Assembly (NCBI RefSeq): GCF_036825875.1
Contig: NZ_DAISXK010000009.1
Span: 19,729-83,728 of the forward strand
Direction of reading: 5' to 3'
DNA length: 64,000 bases
Source: Paucihalobacter sp036825875
Lineage (GTDB): Bacteria > Bacteroidota > Bacteroidia > Flavobacteriales > Flavobacteriaceae
Part shown: positions 1 through 8,962 of the stretch, one piece after another
How positions within the stretch are numbered: position 1 is the first letter of the stretch
How the letters are laid out: every line of letters begins with the position of its first letter
Notes under the pieces: generated by a model
What the model was told of the DNA's origin: nothing
The model's database searches: none
What the model saw: only the letters and a program-made list of their open reading frames with translations
Translations under genes and position numbers: made by a program

Positions 1-437
1 TATTCAAAATGAACCTCCATAATTACGTTCACGGTTTTTTCCTCAATCTTTGCATTTTCTAGAGCTAACTGAGCAGTTGTTTTATAAGCGTTAATCAATC
101 CGCTAACACCCAATTTGGTGCCTCCAAAATATCTTACAACTACAATTAAAACATTGGTCAGTTCAAACGATTGTATTTGACCATAGATAGGTATTCCAGC
201 CGAATTATTTGGTTCGCCATCATCGTTGGTGCGGTATTTAATTTCTGAAGTTCCTATTTGATAAGCATAACACCAATGTCTGGCTGAGTGGTGTTCTTTT
301 TTTAAATGTTCTATTTGCAACTTTACAGCGTCTTCATCTTGAACGGGAAACGCATATCCAAAAAACTTACTATTCTTGTCCTTAAAAAGCACAGCTTCTA
401 TTGGTTTACTAATAGTTCGGTAAGTATCGTTCATCAT
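1..437 (-). CDS. IMPACT/YigZ family protein (partial, C-terminus outside window)
   Basis: The minus-strand frame opens with two adjacent ATGs (437 and 434) and runs off the left edge after 145 codons. It carries the IMPACT/YigZ signature: a hydrophobic N-terminal domain with HHSARHWCYAY, then NDDGEPNNSAGIPI and VVRYFGGTKLGVSGL. The family resembles the yeast translation regulator Yih1/IMPACT; the bacterial role is not settled. The ATG at 437 overlaps the TGA of the upstream transporter gene as ATGA, so the two are probably translationally coupled as the last genes of the ribD operon. The C-terminal domain cannot be seen. Confidence 0.88.
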   Translation of the reverse strand, partial: MMNDTYRTISKPIEAVLFKDKNSKFFGYAFPVQDEDAVKLQIEHLKKEHHSARHWCYAYQIGTSEIKYRTNDDGEPNNSAGIPIYGQIQSFELTNVLIVVVRYFGGTKLGVSGLINAYKTTAQLALENAKIEEKTVNVIMEVHFE

Positions 438-1297
438 GAAATGGTTACTAATATAATTGAAACGATAGCCAATATAATTCCTATGATATTTTTAAAACTT
501 AAACGTTCTTTGAATAAGACGAAACCAATCACCGCACTTAGCATCACAATGGTAACATTATTGACAGTGAAAATGGTAGAACTTTCGGCACCATCGTATT
601 GCAAGGCTTTCAATAAAAAATAAATAGAATAGTAATTAATAACACCTAAAACAAGTCCGGCAGGTATACTTTTTAAATCAGGAATAAGACTTTTGCCAAT
701 TATTTTTGCCGCTATAACTAGTAAACCAATAATGCCAGCCGATCCAAAAATAGTGGCTGAAAATATTGGGATGCCATCACTTTCAACATAATTAGTTTCA
801 ATATATTTTAAAGAAGTTTCAATTATTCCCGAACCAATAAAAAGAATAAAGGGCAACAATAAAGATTTTTTTACAGGAACGTTTTGCTTGGTTTTGACGG
901 ATGCCATATAAACTGCAACCAGAGCCAGAACAATTCCTGCGATTTTCACCAAACCCGCACTTTCATTGTAAACGTAAATCCCAAAAATTATCGGAATAAT
1001 AACGCTCATTTTGCTGGCAACCGAAGCGATAGAAATTCCATTTCTTTGAGCTGTTAACGCCATGACATTAAATATTGCAATGAATAATACACCTAGTAAA
1101 ATAGCTCCAATAAACCATCTTGAATTGGATATAACAGATAAATTAATAGTGTTTTCATAACTAATGAAACCAACAGTGGCAGCTACCACATAATTAACAA
1201 TAATGGCTTGTAAGGTGTTGATGTTGTATTTGTGAAATAGTTTAAATAAAACAAAAATTGCAGTCGACGATAGAATGCTGAGCAGTAAGTAAATCAA
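434..1297 (-). CDS. EamA/DMT family transporter
   Basis: A 287-residue protein made almost entirely of hydrophobic segments, about ten, arranged as two halves of the EamA/drug-metabolite transporter type. The pattern starts with the first helix at residues 1-16. A basic break (SVKTKQNVPVKK, near residues 133-144) separates the halves. Such proteins move small metabolites across the inner membrane, but the substrate cannot be read from sequence. Its ATG overlaps the stop of the upstream HAD gene by 4 bases and its stop overlaps the IMPACT gene, so it sits in the middle of a tightly packed operon starting with ribD. Confidence 0.85.
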   Translation of the reverse strand: MIYLLLSILSSTAIFVLFKLFHKYNINTLQAIIVNYVVAATVGFISYENTINLSVISNSRWFIGAILLGVLFIAIFNVMALTAQRNGISIASVASKMSVIIPIIFGIYVYNESAGLVKIAGIVLALVAVYMASVKTKQNVPVKKSLLLPFILFIGSGIIETSLKYIETNYVESDGIPIFSATIFGSAGIIGLLVIAAKIIGKSLIPDLKSIPAGLVLGVINYYSIYFLLKALQYDGAESSTIFTVNNVTIVMLSAVIGFVLFKERLSFKNIIGIILAIVSIILVTIS

Positions 1298-1905
1298 AAT
1301 AAATGTTTTAAATCGTTAAACATCGTTACTACATCTTGGGTTTCTGGATTTATATTCCAGGTTTTGATGTTTAACTGCTTAGCAGCTTTGGTATTTTCTT
1401 TGGTGTCGTCAATAAATAGAGCTTGTTCTGCTACGGTATTGGTGGTCTTTAAAACATATTCGTAAATATTTAGGTCGGGTTTTCTCAAATTAATTTCGTG
1501 CGAAAGAAAAAACCAATCAAAGCAATTTTTGAATTCTTCGTAAAATGAAACGGTTTCTTTTACATAATTAATATGCAGATTATTGGTGTTGCTTAGTAAA
1601 ATGAGTTTGTAACGTTTGCTTTTTGCAATGTTTTTCAAAAATTCTAATCGGTATAAAGGGAAATCTTTAATGATGTAATTCCAAAGTGTAATAAGTTCAT
1701 TTTTGTTCATCCAAGGAAACTGTGAATGATAAAATGACAAAAAATCTGAATCATTCATAAGACCTTTTTCGTATTGCTCATTTATTTTTATTAAGTTTTT
1801 TGGCAACGCATCAATTTTTAACAGGCGCCGTGTTTTTTGCAAAGAACCTTGTTTTTCTAAATTGATAAACACATCACCAAAGTCAAAAATTAATGTATTA
1901 ATCAT
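1294..1905 (-). CDS. HAD-superfamily hydrolase (subfamily IA, YihX-like)
   Basis: A 203-residue HAD-fold protein. Motif I is FDFGD with nucleophile Asp8; as in YihX-type members the second Asp of DxD is replaced (Gly10). Motif II is LLSNTN (Ser105), motif III Lys142 in RKPDLNIY, motif IV FIDDTKEN (Asp166-Asp167). The predicted activity is removal of phosphate from a small phosphorylated metabolite. The gene overlaps the end of ribD by 8 bases. Riboflavin synthesis needs a HAD phosphatase for 5-amino-6-ribitylamino-uracil phosphate, so this is a plausible candidate by context, but that is inference. The closer sequence resemblance is to sugar-phosphate phosphatases. Confidence 0.85.
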   Translation of the reverse strand: MINTLIFDFGDVFINLEKQGSLQKTRRLLKIDALPKNLIKINEQYEKGLMNDSDFLSFYHSQFPWMNKNELITLWNYIIKDFPLYRLEFLKNIAKSKRYKLILLSNTNNLHINYVKETVSFYEEFKNCFDWFFLSHEINLRKPDLNIYEYVLKTTNTVAEQALFIDDTKENTKAAKQLNIKTWNINPETQDVVTMFNDLKHLF

Positions 1906-2953
1906 TTTTGTGAATACTTAAAGTATCGTTACTAATTTTTTCAGTTGTTTTTGATTTTGTTGCCCTTAAAATAGGTGCTTTCACACCAGAATTAAATTGC
2001 AATTCACTTATAAAAATGCGGGCTTCGTCCCAAAGATTTTCATTTAAAAAAGTCTGTAAGGTTTGTGCGCCACCTTCAATAATAACAGACGTAATTTGAT
2101 GTTTCCACAATACATCGCAAATCTGTTTGGCAATGTCGTGTTGTGAATCCCAGTTAATACTTTCCAAAATTAAATTGTCAGAAGCTTGAAGTACTTCATT
2201 CTTTAGATTTCCAATAACAATGGTTTTGGTATCAGAATTAAATATTTGAAATGAAGGTAATAAGTCACCTTTTGGATTGAGTACAATTCTAATCGGGTTG
2301 TTCCCACTCCAATCTCGAACGGTTAAACTTGGATTGTCTTCTTGAACCGTTTTTGAACCGACCAAAATAGCCTGTTCTTCTGCACGCCATTTGTGTACTA
2401 ATTGTCTTGAATAGGCATTGGTGATCCAAATTGGTTTAATTTCAGATTTTTGATTTGGAGCGATAAAACCATCATCTGTTTCGGCCCATTTTAAAATTAT
2501 ATAGGGTCGTTTTTTATCGTGAAAGGTAAAAAAGCGCTTGTGATGTTCTCTGCAGTCTTCCTCTAAAACTCCAGTGATCACTTCGCAACCAGCAGCTTTG
2601 AGTTTTGCAATGCCGCGCCCAGCCACTAACGGATTACTGTCTAAACACCCAATAACAACTTGTTTTATATGATACTTTATAATTAAATCGCTACACGGTG
2701 GTGTTTTACCAAAATGCGAACAAGGTTCTAAGGTAACGTATAAAGTTGCCTCGCCAAACAACGAAATATCCTTTACTGCGTTAATTGCATTTACCTCAGC
2801 GTGGGCACCACCGTATGGACTTGTAAAACCTTCGGCAATAATTTTGTTTTCACACACTAGAACACAGCCAACCATAGGGTTAGGCGCAGTGGTGCCGAGT
2901 CCATTTTTGGCAATTTCAATACAGCGTTTTATGTATTTTTCATGTATCTTCAT
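1898..2953 (-). CDS. ribD: Bifunctional riboflavin biosynthesis protein RibD
   Basis: This enzyme deaminates and then reduces the pyrimidine intermediate of riboflavin synthesis. From the ATG at 2953 it is 351 residues. The N-terminal zinc deaminase domain has HAE (His51, Glu53) and PCSHFGKTPPC (Cys78, Cys87). The C-terminal reductase domain, from about residue 145, has ILKWAETDDGFIA and IIEGGAQTLQTF. The frame stays open to a GTG at 2971, but that GTG overlaps a TATTTTTG promoter element and homologs start at the MKIHEKY-type sequence, so I chose 2953. It is the first gene of an operon with the HAD, EamA and IMPACT genes. Confidence 0.95.
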   Translation of the reverse strand: MKIHEKYIKRCIEIAKNGLGTTAPNPMVGCVLVCENKIIAEGFTSPYGGAHAEVNAINAVKDISLFGEATLYVTLEPCSHFGKTPPCSDLIIKYHIKQVVIGCLDSNPLVAGRGIAKLKAAGCEVITGVLEEDCREHHKRFFTFHDKKRPYIILKWAETDDGFIAPNQKSEIKPIWITNAYSRQLVHKWRAEEQAILVGSKTVQEDNPSLTVRDWSGNNPIRIVLNPKGDLLPSFQIFNSDTKTIVIGNLKNEVLQASDNLILESINWDSQHDIAKQICDVLWKHQITSVIIEGGAQTLQTFLNENLWDEARIFISELQFNSGVKAPILRATKSKTTEKISNDTLSIHKND

Positions 2954-2970
2954 CCCGCGAAATATCTCCA

Positions 2971-2978
2971 CAAAAATA
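2971..2978 (-). promoter_or_regulatory. Promoter -7 element for ribD operon
   Basis: TATTTTTG on the minus strand matches the Bacteroidota consensus TAnnTTTG. It lies 17 bases upstream of the ribD ATG at 2953 and rules out the GTG at 2971 as start. No clear -33 TTTG is seen. Confidence 0.6.
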
Positions 2979-2988
2979 AGATTTTAAA

Positions 2989-3480
2989 GTGACTGAAAAT
3001 AATTATGTAATCAGGCCAATTCAGCCAAGTGATAACCCAAAAATAGCCGCTGCTATAAGAAGTGTTTTAATTGAAGTTGGCGTGCCAAAAGTAGGTACTG
3101 CCTATGCCGATAAAGCTTTAGATGAAATGTTTGAAACGTTTAACAAACCAACATCTCGATATTTTGTAGTGGAAAGCAATGGCGAAATTTATGGTGGCGC
3201 CGGCGTTGCACAGTTAGATAATTACGATGGACCAATTTGCGAACTGCAAAAAATGTACTTTAAATCAGAAGCCAGAGGAAAAGGTTTAGGTTCAAAAATG
3301 ATGGCTATGTGTTTGGAGCAAGCTAAAACTTTTGGATATGAACAATGTTATATAGAAACGATGCCTTACATGGAAAATGCTAGAAAGCTATACCGAAAAG
3401 TTGGATTTTATTATATTGATGCACCAATGGGAGACACTGGCCATTATTCTTGTAGCGTTTGGATGTTAAAGAACTTATGA
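2989..3480 (+). CDS. GNAT family N-acetyltransferase
   Basis: A 163-residue single-domain GNAT acetyltransferase. The acetyl-CoA-binding motif A is visible as RGKGLGSKMMAMCLEQA (about residues 98-114), and motif B as ARKLYRKVGFYYID near residues 132-145. Members move an acetyl group to amines; the acceptor is unknown. The start is a GTG at 2989. The gene is divergent from ribD with only 35 bases between the chosen starts. Its TGA overlaps the likely ATG of prmC (ATGA), so the two are probably co-transcribed. Confidence 0.88.
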   Translation: MTENNYVIRPIQPSDNPKIAAAIRSVLIEVGVPKVGTAYADKALDEMFETFNKPTSRYFVVESNGEIYGGAGVAQLDNYDGPICELQKMYFKSEARGKGLGSKMMAMCLEQAKTFGYEQCYIETMPYMENARKLYRKVGFYYIDAPMGDTGHYSCSVWMLKNL

Positions 3481-4349
3481 CCTTTAAAGAAATTCATACA
3501 CAATTTCACCTAAAACTAGATGCTGAATATGGCAAGAATGAGGTAGATGCGATGTTTTTTTTACTATCGGAGCAATTTTTAAATAAGAAAAGAATCGATT
3601 TAAGCCTAACACCATACAATATGCTCGTTGATATAGAATTATCTCAATTAACCGAAGCCTTAAACCGATTGCAAAACAACGAACCAGTTCAATATATTAT
3701 AGGAACCACCTATTTTTATGGATTAGAATTTAAGGTGAATCAACACACGCTAATTCCGAGACCTGAAACTGAAGAGTTAGTGTCTTTAGCAATTGAGAGT
3801 TTAAAACCTCACCATGTTGATTCAGATAAAATAAACATTTTAGACATAGGAACAGGAACTGGTTGTATTGCAATTTCATTGGCAAAACTCATCGGAAATG
3901 CTCATGTGTTTGCTTTGGATATTTCAAGCCAGGCACTTAAAATCGCTCAAGAAAATGCAGCCTTAAATGCGGTAGAAGTTTCCTTTATTGAGACTGATAT
4001 TTTAAAGGAAACAAATTGGACAGAGAATTTTAAGAATATTCAATTTGATGTTATTATTTCAAACCCACCCTATGTACGTGAACTAGAAAAGGCCCAAATG
4101 AAAGACAATGTATTAAATTTCGAACCCACTTCTGCCTTATTTGTTTCAGATGAAGATCCGTTAATTTTTTATAGAGCCATCGCAAAGTTCGCTTCAGAAT
4201 ATATGAAGCCAAATGGCTTGTTGTTTTTTGAAATCAATCAATATTTAGCGCAAGAAACCAAAAAAATGCTAGAAATGCATAATTTTGAAACTATTGAAAT
4301 CTACCAAGATCTTTCTGGCAACGATAGAATGATTAAAGCAACAAAGTAA
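3477..4349 (+). CDS. prmC: Peptide chain release factor N5-glutamine methyltransferase PrmC
   Basis: This enzyme methylates the GGQ glutamine of release factors RF1 and RF2 using S-adenosylmethionine. It has the helical N-terminal domain with PVQYIIGTTYFYG (about residues 70-82), SAM motif LDIGTGTGCIAISLA (about 122-136) and the catalytic NPPY at about 196-199, all diagnostic. The frame is open from 3459, but the ATG at 3477 overlaps the previous stop in the usual ATGA arrangement and gives the family's usual length (290 residues). It is followed 27 bases later by ligA. Confidence 0.95.
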   Translation: MTFKEIHTQFHLKLDAEYGKNEVDAMFFLLSEQFLNKKRIDLSLTPYNMLVDIELSQLTEALNRLQNNEPVQYIIGTTYFYGLEFKVNQHTLIPRPETEELVSLAIESLKPHHVDSDKINILDIGTGTGCIAISLAKLIGNAHVFALDISSQALKIAQENAALNAVEVSFIETDILKETNWTENFKNIQFDVIISNPPYVRELEKAQMKDNVLNFEPTSALFVSDEDPLIFYRAIAKFASEYMKPNGLLFFEINQYLAQETKKMLEMHNFETIEIYQDLSGNDRMIKATK

Positions 4350-4376
4350 ACCACTAATTGAAAGTTTTCCTATTAA

Positions 4377-6371
4377 ATGAATATACAAGAAACCATAGCG
4401 CAACTTAGAGACGAATTACACCAGCATAACTATAATTATTATGTTTTGGACGCGCCCACTATTTCCGATTTTGAATTTGACCAATTATTAGATAAACTTC
4501 AAAAGTTAGAAAAGGAGCATCCAGAATTTTCTGACGACAATTCACCCACACAACGCGTTGGTGGCGCAATTACTAAAAACTTCGAAACGGTAACGCACAA
4601 AAACCGAATGTATTCGCTTTCTAATTCCTATTCAAAAGAAGATTTATTGGATTGGGAAAGCCGCATTAAAAAAATGGTTGATGGTGAGGTTCACTATACA
4701 TGTGAATTAAAATATGATGGTGCTTCTATTAATTTAACCTATAAAAATGGTTTTTTGCTAAGTGCCGTTACCCGTGGTGATGGTGAAAAAGGTGACGACG
4801 TTACAGCTAATGTTAAAACTATAAAGTCTGTTCCTTTAAAATTATCAGGCGATTTTCCTGAAGAATTTGAAATTAGAGGTGAAATCATTCTGCCGATTGA
4901 TGGATTTAATAAAATGAATGAAGAGCGCCTAGAAATTGGCGAAGAACCGTACCGAAACCCCAGAAACACAGCCTCAGGAAGTTTAAAATTACAAGACAGT
5001 GCTGAGGTTTCCAAACGCCCTTTGGAATGTTTGCTTTACAGTATAAAGAGCGATAATCTTTTCGCCGATAATCAATATGAAAGTCTTCAAAAGGCGAGAA
5101 ATTGGGGTTTTAAAGTTCCGAAGGAAGCCAAATTGGTTCATGATATCGATGAAGTATTAGCCTACATTTCAAATTGGGACAAGCAGCGACACCATTTGCC
5201 TTATGAAATTGACGGTGTTGTAGTAAAGGTCAATAGTTTTGCTCAGCAAGATGAACTTGGCTTTACTGCAAAATCGCCGCGTTGGGCGATGGCTTATAAA
5301 TTTAAAGCTGAACGGGTGAGTACGCTTCTAAATGCGATTACCTATCAGGTTGGTCGCACGGGTGCGGTTACGCCAGTTGCCAATTTAGAACCGGTTGAAT
5401 TGGCTGGAACCATTGTAAAACGTGCCTCATTACACAATGCAGATATTATAGAAAAATTAGATATTAGGGTAGGAGATACGGTATTTGTAGAAAAGGGTGG
5501 TGAAATCATTCCCAAAATAATTGCTGTTGATCTTACAAAGCGTTTGCCGAATTCTAGTCCTACCGAATACCTAACGCATTGCCCCGAATGTGATACCATG
5601 TTAGAGCGCATTGAAGGTGAAGCGCAACATTACTGCCCGAATTATAATTCCTGTAATCCTCAAATCATTGGACGAATTCAACATTTTATATCCAGAAAAG
5701 CTTTGGATATTGATGGACTTGGGGCAGAAACTGTGACTTTATTAGTGAATGCAGGTCTTATCAGCAACTATTCCGATTTATTTGAACTAACAAAAGATCA
5801 AGTTATTCCGTTGGAACGAATGGCCGATAAAAGCGCAGAAAATTTAATCAATGGAATAGAGGCATCTAAAGCGATTCCTTTTGAGCGTGTACTATTCGCA
5901 TTAGGAATTAGATATGTTGGTGAAACCGTTGCTAAAAAATTAGCTAAGCATTTTAAAAATATCGATGCGATTGCACTTTCGAGTTTCGAGGAATTAAAGA
6001 ATGTAGATGAAATTGGAGAAAAAATTGCAGAAAGTGTTAAAGCCTTCTTTGAAGCGGAAGAAAATAGAAACATAATTAGCAGACTTAAATCATTCGGTTT
6101 GAAATTTGAGCTAGATGAATCGGAACTAGCAAACCAAACCGATAAATTAAAAGGACAAACTATTGTTGTTTCCGGCGTATTCGAAAATATTTCAAGAAAT
6201 GAAATTAAAAAGTTAATTGAAGACAATGGCGGTAGGGTAGCATCTTCAATTTCTACAAAAACTTCTTTCGTAGTGGCAGGGAACGATATGGGACCGAGCA
6301 AAAGAACAAAAGCCGAAAGCTTGAACATTCCTATTATTTCTGAAGTGGATTTTCTAAATAAACTGATGTAA
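4377..6371 (+). CDS. ligA: NAD-dependent DNA ligase LigA
   Basis: This 664-residue enzyme seals nicks in DNA using NAD+. The architecture is complete: Ia domain with YYVLDAPTISDFEFD, adenylation domain with the lysine motif KYDGASI (Lys112), OB fold with VGRTGAVTPVANLEPV, a four-cysteine zinc finger starting CPECDTM near residue 403, helix-hairpin-helix repeats (DIGLGAETV-type and IRYVGETVAKKL), and a C-terminal BRCT domain from about residue 588. Length is normal. It follows prmC closely and no separate promoter is visible. Confidence 0.97.
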   Translation: MNIQETIAQLRDELHQHNYNYYVLDAPTISDFEFDQLLDKLQKLEKEHPEFSDDNSPTQRVGGAITKNFETVTHKNRMYSLSNSYSKEDLLDWESRIKKMVDGEVHYTCELKYDGASINLTYKNGFLLSAVTRGDGEKGDDVTANVKTIKSVPLKLSGDFPEEFEIRGEIILPIDGFNKMNEERLEIGEEPYRNPRNTASGSLKLQDSAEVSKRPLECLLYSIKSDNLFADNQYESLQKARNWGFKVPKEAKLVHDIDEVLAYISNWDKQRHHLPYEIDGVVVKVNSFAQQDELGFTAKSPRWAMAYKFKAERVSTLLNAITYQVGRTGAVTPVANLEPVELAGTIVKRASLHNADIIEKLDIRVGDTVFVEKGGEIIPKIIAVDLTKRLPNSSPTEYLTHCPECDTMLERIEGEAQHYCPNYNSCNPQIIGRIQHFISRKALDIDGLGAETVTLLVNAGLISNYSDLFELTKDQVIPLERMADKSAENLINGIEASKAIPFERVLFALGIRYVGETVAKKLAKHFKNIDAIALSSFEELKNVDEIGEKIAESVKAFFEAEENRNIISRLKSFGLKFELDESELANQTDKLKGQTIVVSGVFENISRNEIKKLIEDNGGRVASSISTKTSFVVAGNDMGPSKRTKAESLNIPIISEVDFLNKLM

Positions 6372-6437
6372 ATTCTTACAAAATTAAAAAAAACATCGTT
6401 AAAATGTCAAATAATTCGTTTATATGTAAATTATTTT

Positions 6438-6445
6438 TATATTTG
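6438..6445 (+). promoter_or_regulatory. Promoter -7 element for the 6465 gene
   Basis: TATATTTG matches TAnnTTTG and ends 19 bases before the ATG at 6465. No good -33 TTTG is visible at the expected spacing. Confidence 0.55.
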
Positions 6446-6464
6446 TAAACCCAAATCTATTAAA

Positions 6465-7202
6465 ATGAACGATAAGCTAGTTCTTAAAAGCCTACTTGTA
6501 TTGTTGGCAATCGCCTTTATAGTTGTGCAAGTTATGGGCATGGAGTTTTATGGCGCTGGAATAAAAGCAGTTTTATTAATTGGACTCACAGCACTTTATT
6601 ACATGTCTGTTGAACAAAAAAGTATTTATTTCAAATTATTTTTATTATTTTTCACTGCTGGCGCAATTCTTGACTTTGTAGCATGGTTAGAACTTACCAC
6701 TTCATTATTTAACAATAAAGTTTATTACTACGTTATTAATTCACTTTTTATTTTCGCATATTTATTGCTGATCATAAAAGTGTTACGTGGGTTAGACCTG
6801 AAGATATTGGTCAGAAAATTACCGTTTCACATCATTATTCTTGTAGTATTGGATGTTTTTAGCGTAATTGTTATTTCTGAAACAACTGAAAAGGTTCTAA
6901 ATCCAACAGAATATTTCCTTGAATTTGTTTACAACTCGGTTGTGATGGCTTTACTTTCTGTTGCCTTGTTAAATTATATTTACAGAGATGATATTAAATC
7001 TATGAATCTTTTAATAGGCTCAATATTAATTGTTTTCTCTGAGGTAATTCAACTAGCATATTTTTACATTGAGAGCAGCAATACACTCAATATTATGTGT
7101 TCGGTTTTACTGGTTGGAGCATTTTTATTCTTTTATATTCATTCAACCTTGAAAAACAGCGAACCTATCATGAGTCCTTATAGTGACGATCTAAAAATTT
7201 AA
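6465..7202 (+). CDS. Multi-pass membrane protein, YhhN-like
   Basis: A 245-residue protein with about eight hydrophobic helices separated by very short loops, ending in a polar tail. The overall pattern, including a helix with an embedded Asp (GAILDFVAWLEL) and a conserved-looking later helix (GSILIVFSEVIQLAYFY), resembles the YhhN family that includes lysoplasmalogenases, but I cannot confirm catalytic residues. It has its own promoter and stands alone between ligA and the convergent 5'-nucleotidase genes. Treat the function as unknown. Confidence 0.7.
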   Translation: MNDKLVLKSLLVLLAIAFIVVQVMGMEFYGAGIKAVLLIGLTALYYMSVEQKSIYFKLFLLFFTAGAILDFVAWLELTTSLFNNKVYYYVINSLFIFAYLLLIIKVLRGLDLKILVRKLPFHIIILVVLDVFSVIVISETTEKVLNPTEYFLEFVYNSVVMALLSVALLNYIYRDDIKSMNLLIGSILIVFSEVIQLAYFYIESSNTLNIMCSVLLVGAFLFFYIHSTLKNSEPIMSPYSDDLKI

Positions 7203-7223
7203 GTCTTAAATTTTAATAATTTA

Positions 7224-8132
7224 TCAAACAATGATTGAAGTTCCTTTACTGTCAGCTTTCCCTGCAGCATCAAAATAGAAATCAATTTTTCCTAAATACA
7301 ATCCGAAACAACCCACTTGATTTACCAATATATTTTTATTTTCTGCATTTTTAGTAACAGTCGGTTTATCTAAAAAGGTGTGTGTATGACCGCCTATAAT
7401 TAAATCAATATTCTTGGTTAAACTAGCAAGTTTTAAATCGGAAATTTTCTCACTGTTCGAATAGTTATAGCCCAAATGCGACAGGCAAATTATTAAATCG
7501 CATCCTTCGTTTTCTTTTAGAGTTCTGGCAGTGTCTTGAGCAATTTCAACTGGATCGAGATATTCGGTTTCTTTATACAGACTTTTATCTACGAGACCTC
7601 TCAATTCAATACCAAGCCCGAAGATTCCAATTTTAATGCCATCTTTTACGATAATATGATAAGGTTTTACATGGGTATCCATTACCGTATTTCTAAAATT
7701 ATAATTAGCGGATACAAATTGAAAATCGGCGTACGGCAGTTGTGTATAAAGCCCGTCAATACCGTTGTCAAAATCGTGATTGCCAATGGTAGCCACATCG
7801 TATTTAAGCTTGCTCATCAACTTAAATTCCAATTCGCCACCGTAATAATTAAAATAGGGTGTGCCTTGAAAAATATCGCCAGCATCCAATAAAAGTGTAT
7901 TTGGATTTTCTTGTCTTATGGCTTCAATTAAACTAGCGCGTTTGGCAACACCACCTTTATTGGCATTTCGTCCATCTTCGGGGCCAAAAGCATCAACATG
8001 GCTGTGAACATCATTGGTGTGAAGAATGGTGATTTTCTTTTGTGGTTTTGCCAACGATTGTAAACTTAATCCACCCAAACCTAAAAAAGCAGTTGCCAAA
8101 GTTGTTTGTTGCACAAATTGTCTTCTTTTCAT
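7224..8132 (-). CDS. 5'-nucleotidase catalytic (metallophosphoesterase) domain protein
   Basis: A 302-residue calcineurin-like metallophosphoesterase corresponding to the N-terminal half of UshA-type 5'-nucleotidases. Metal-binding motifs are ILHTNDVHSH (residues 35-44), LLDAGDIFQG, ATIGNHDFDNG, CLSHLGY and IIGGHTHTF. The N-terminus MKRRQFVQQ followed by a hydrophobic stretch looks like a twin-arginine (Tat) export signal. The substrate-specificity domain is absent and is encoded by the gene just upstream (4 bases between them). Together they should dephosphorylate nucleotides or related compounds in the periplasm. Confidence 0.9.
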   Translation of the reverse strand: MKRRQFVQQTTLATAFLGLGGLSLQSLAKPQKKITILHTNDVHSHVDAFGPEDGRNANKGGVAKRASLIEAIRQENPNTLLLDAGDIFQGTPYFNYYGGELEFKLMSKLKYDVATIGNHDFDNGIDGLYTQLPYADFQFVSANYNFRNTVMDTHVKPYHIIVKDGIKIGIFGLGIELRGLVDKSLYKETEYLDPVEIAQDTARTLKENEGCDLIICLSHLGYNYSNSEKISDLKLASLTKNIDLIIGGHTHTFLDKPTVTKNAENKNILVNQVGCFGLYLGKIDFYFDAAGKADSKGTSIIV

Positions 8133-8136
8133 TTAA

Positions 8137-8892
8137 TTAATTTTTTTGGGTGAATCGATCGTCAATAACTGGGTTTAGTGTATCAACTTTTTTAAAATAG
8201 TCGATGAGTGTAGTTCTTACTTTATAGTCTAATACATACTCACCTTCATTTGGTTGAAAAAAGACCATGCCATCTCCACCATTGTATAAATAATCGTTTG
8301 TGGCAATGTAATAAATTTTATGTTTTTCAATTGGCTTCCCATTGACTGATGAAGAAATAACTTTGAAATCCTTGTCTAGTTCCAATTGTAATCCTGAAAT
8401 TGGATGTGCTCGCTTTGCGCGACTTAAATATGCGATTAGATCTTCAATTTGCTGACCTTTAAGCGCTACGACAATCACCGAGTTTTCAAACGGCATCACG
8501 CCAAATGCAGTGCGAGTTGTCACATTTCCTTTCGAAATTATAGAACGAATACCGCCGTGATTCAGCAGCACAAAATCAATATTGTTACCTGTACGGGAGT
8601 TAAAAATAGGATTAGATTGTTCTAAAACCACATCGGCAACCAAATTGCCAATGGCAGTATTTAAATGCCCATCAGTTTTAGAATAGGTATCTACCGCATA
8701 AGCCAAAACACTATCCAAATCTTTATTGATGCGCTCTCGATAAGGCGCAACAAAATTTTCGATGTCTTGATTGGTGGCTAAGTTATCGTTAATTTCAATG
8801 CGTTTGCCTTCAATTTTAACAAGCTGAAAATCGTTTTTACAACTCACAAAAAGCAAGGCTACTGCTATAATACTTAGGTTTTTTATAGTCAT
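8137..8892 (-). CDS. 5'-nucleotidase C-terminal (substrate-binding) domain lipoprotein
   Basis: A 251-residue protein equivalent to the C-terminal domain of UshA-type 5'-nucleotidases: motifs LLNHGGIRS, GVMPFENSVIV and NDYLYNGGDGM are those that hold the nucleoside in the family. It has its own lipoprotein signal with the lipobox cysteine in LLFVSC (Cys18). It is transcribed before the catalytic-domain gene, so the two genes are in the reverse of the usual domain order. It probably works as the non-covalent partner of the downstream product. Confidence 0.88.
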   Translation of the reverse strand: MTIKNLSIIAVALLFVSCKNDFQLVKIEGKRIEINDNLATNQDIENFVAPYRERINKDLDSVLAYAVDTYSKTDGHLNTAIGNLVADVVLEQSNPIFNSRTGNNIDFVLLNHGGIRSIISKGNVTTRTAFGVMPFENSVIVVALKGQQIEDLIAYLSRAKRAHPISGLQLELDKDFKVISSSVNGKPIEKHKIYYIATNDYLYNGGDGMVFFQPNEGEYVLDYKVRTTLIDYFKKVDTLNPVIDDRFTQKN

Positions 8893-8936
8893 TAAAATCT
8901 ATATTAATGTTAACAAAAAGTTGTGACACCTTTTGC

Positions 8937-8944
8937 TACCTTTG
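8937..8944 (+). promoter_or_regulatory. Promoter -7 element for DUF6913-dapA
   Basis: TACCTTTG matches TAnnTTTG and ends 18 bases before the ATG at 8963. It forms the left half of a short palindrome (8938-8953) shared with the divergent nucleotidase genes. Confidence 0.6.
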
Positions 8945-8962
8945 TCCAAAGGTTAAATATAA

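Noticed and set aside
306..623. 105-codon open frame on the plus strand
   Set aside because: It is antisense to the IMPACT and EamA genes, which have clear family motifs.
1..2953. Riboflavin (FMN) riboswitch upstream of ribD
   Set aside because: Only 35 bases separate ribD from the divergent gene and the promoter is 17 bases from the start, leaving no room.
5798..6328. 176-codon antisense frame inside ligA
   Set aside because: It is serine- and leucine-rich through mirrored codon use of ligA, with no start context or motif.
7224..8892. Frameshifted single UshA gene
   Set aside because: Domain order is reversed and both halves have their own export signals.
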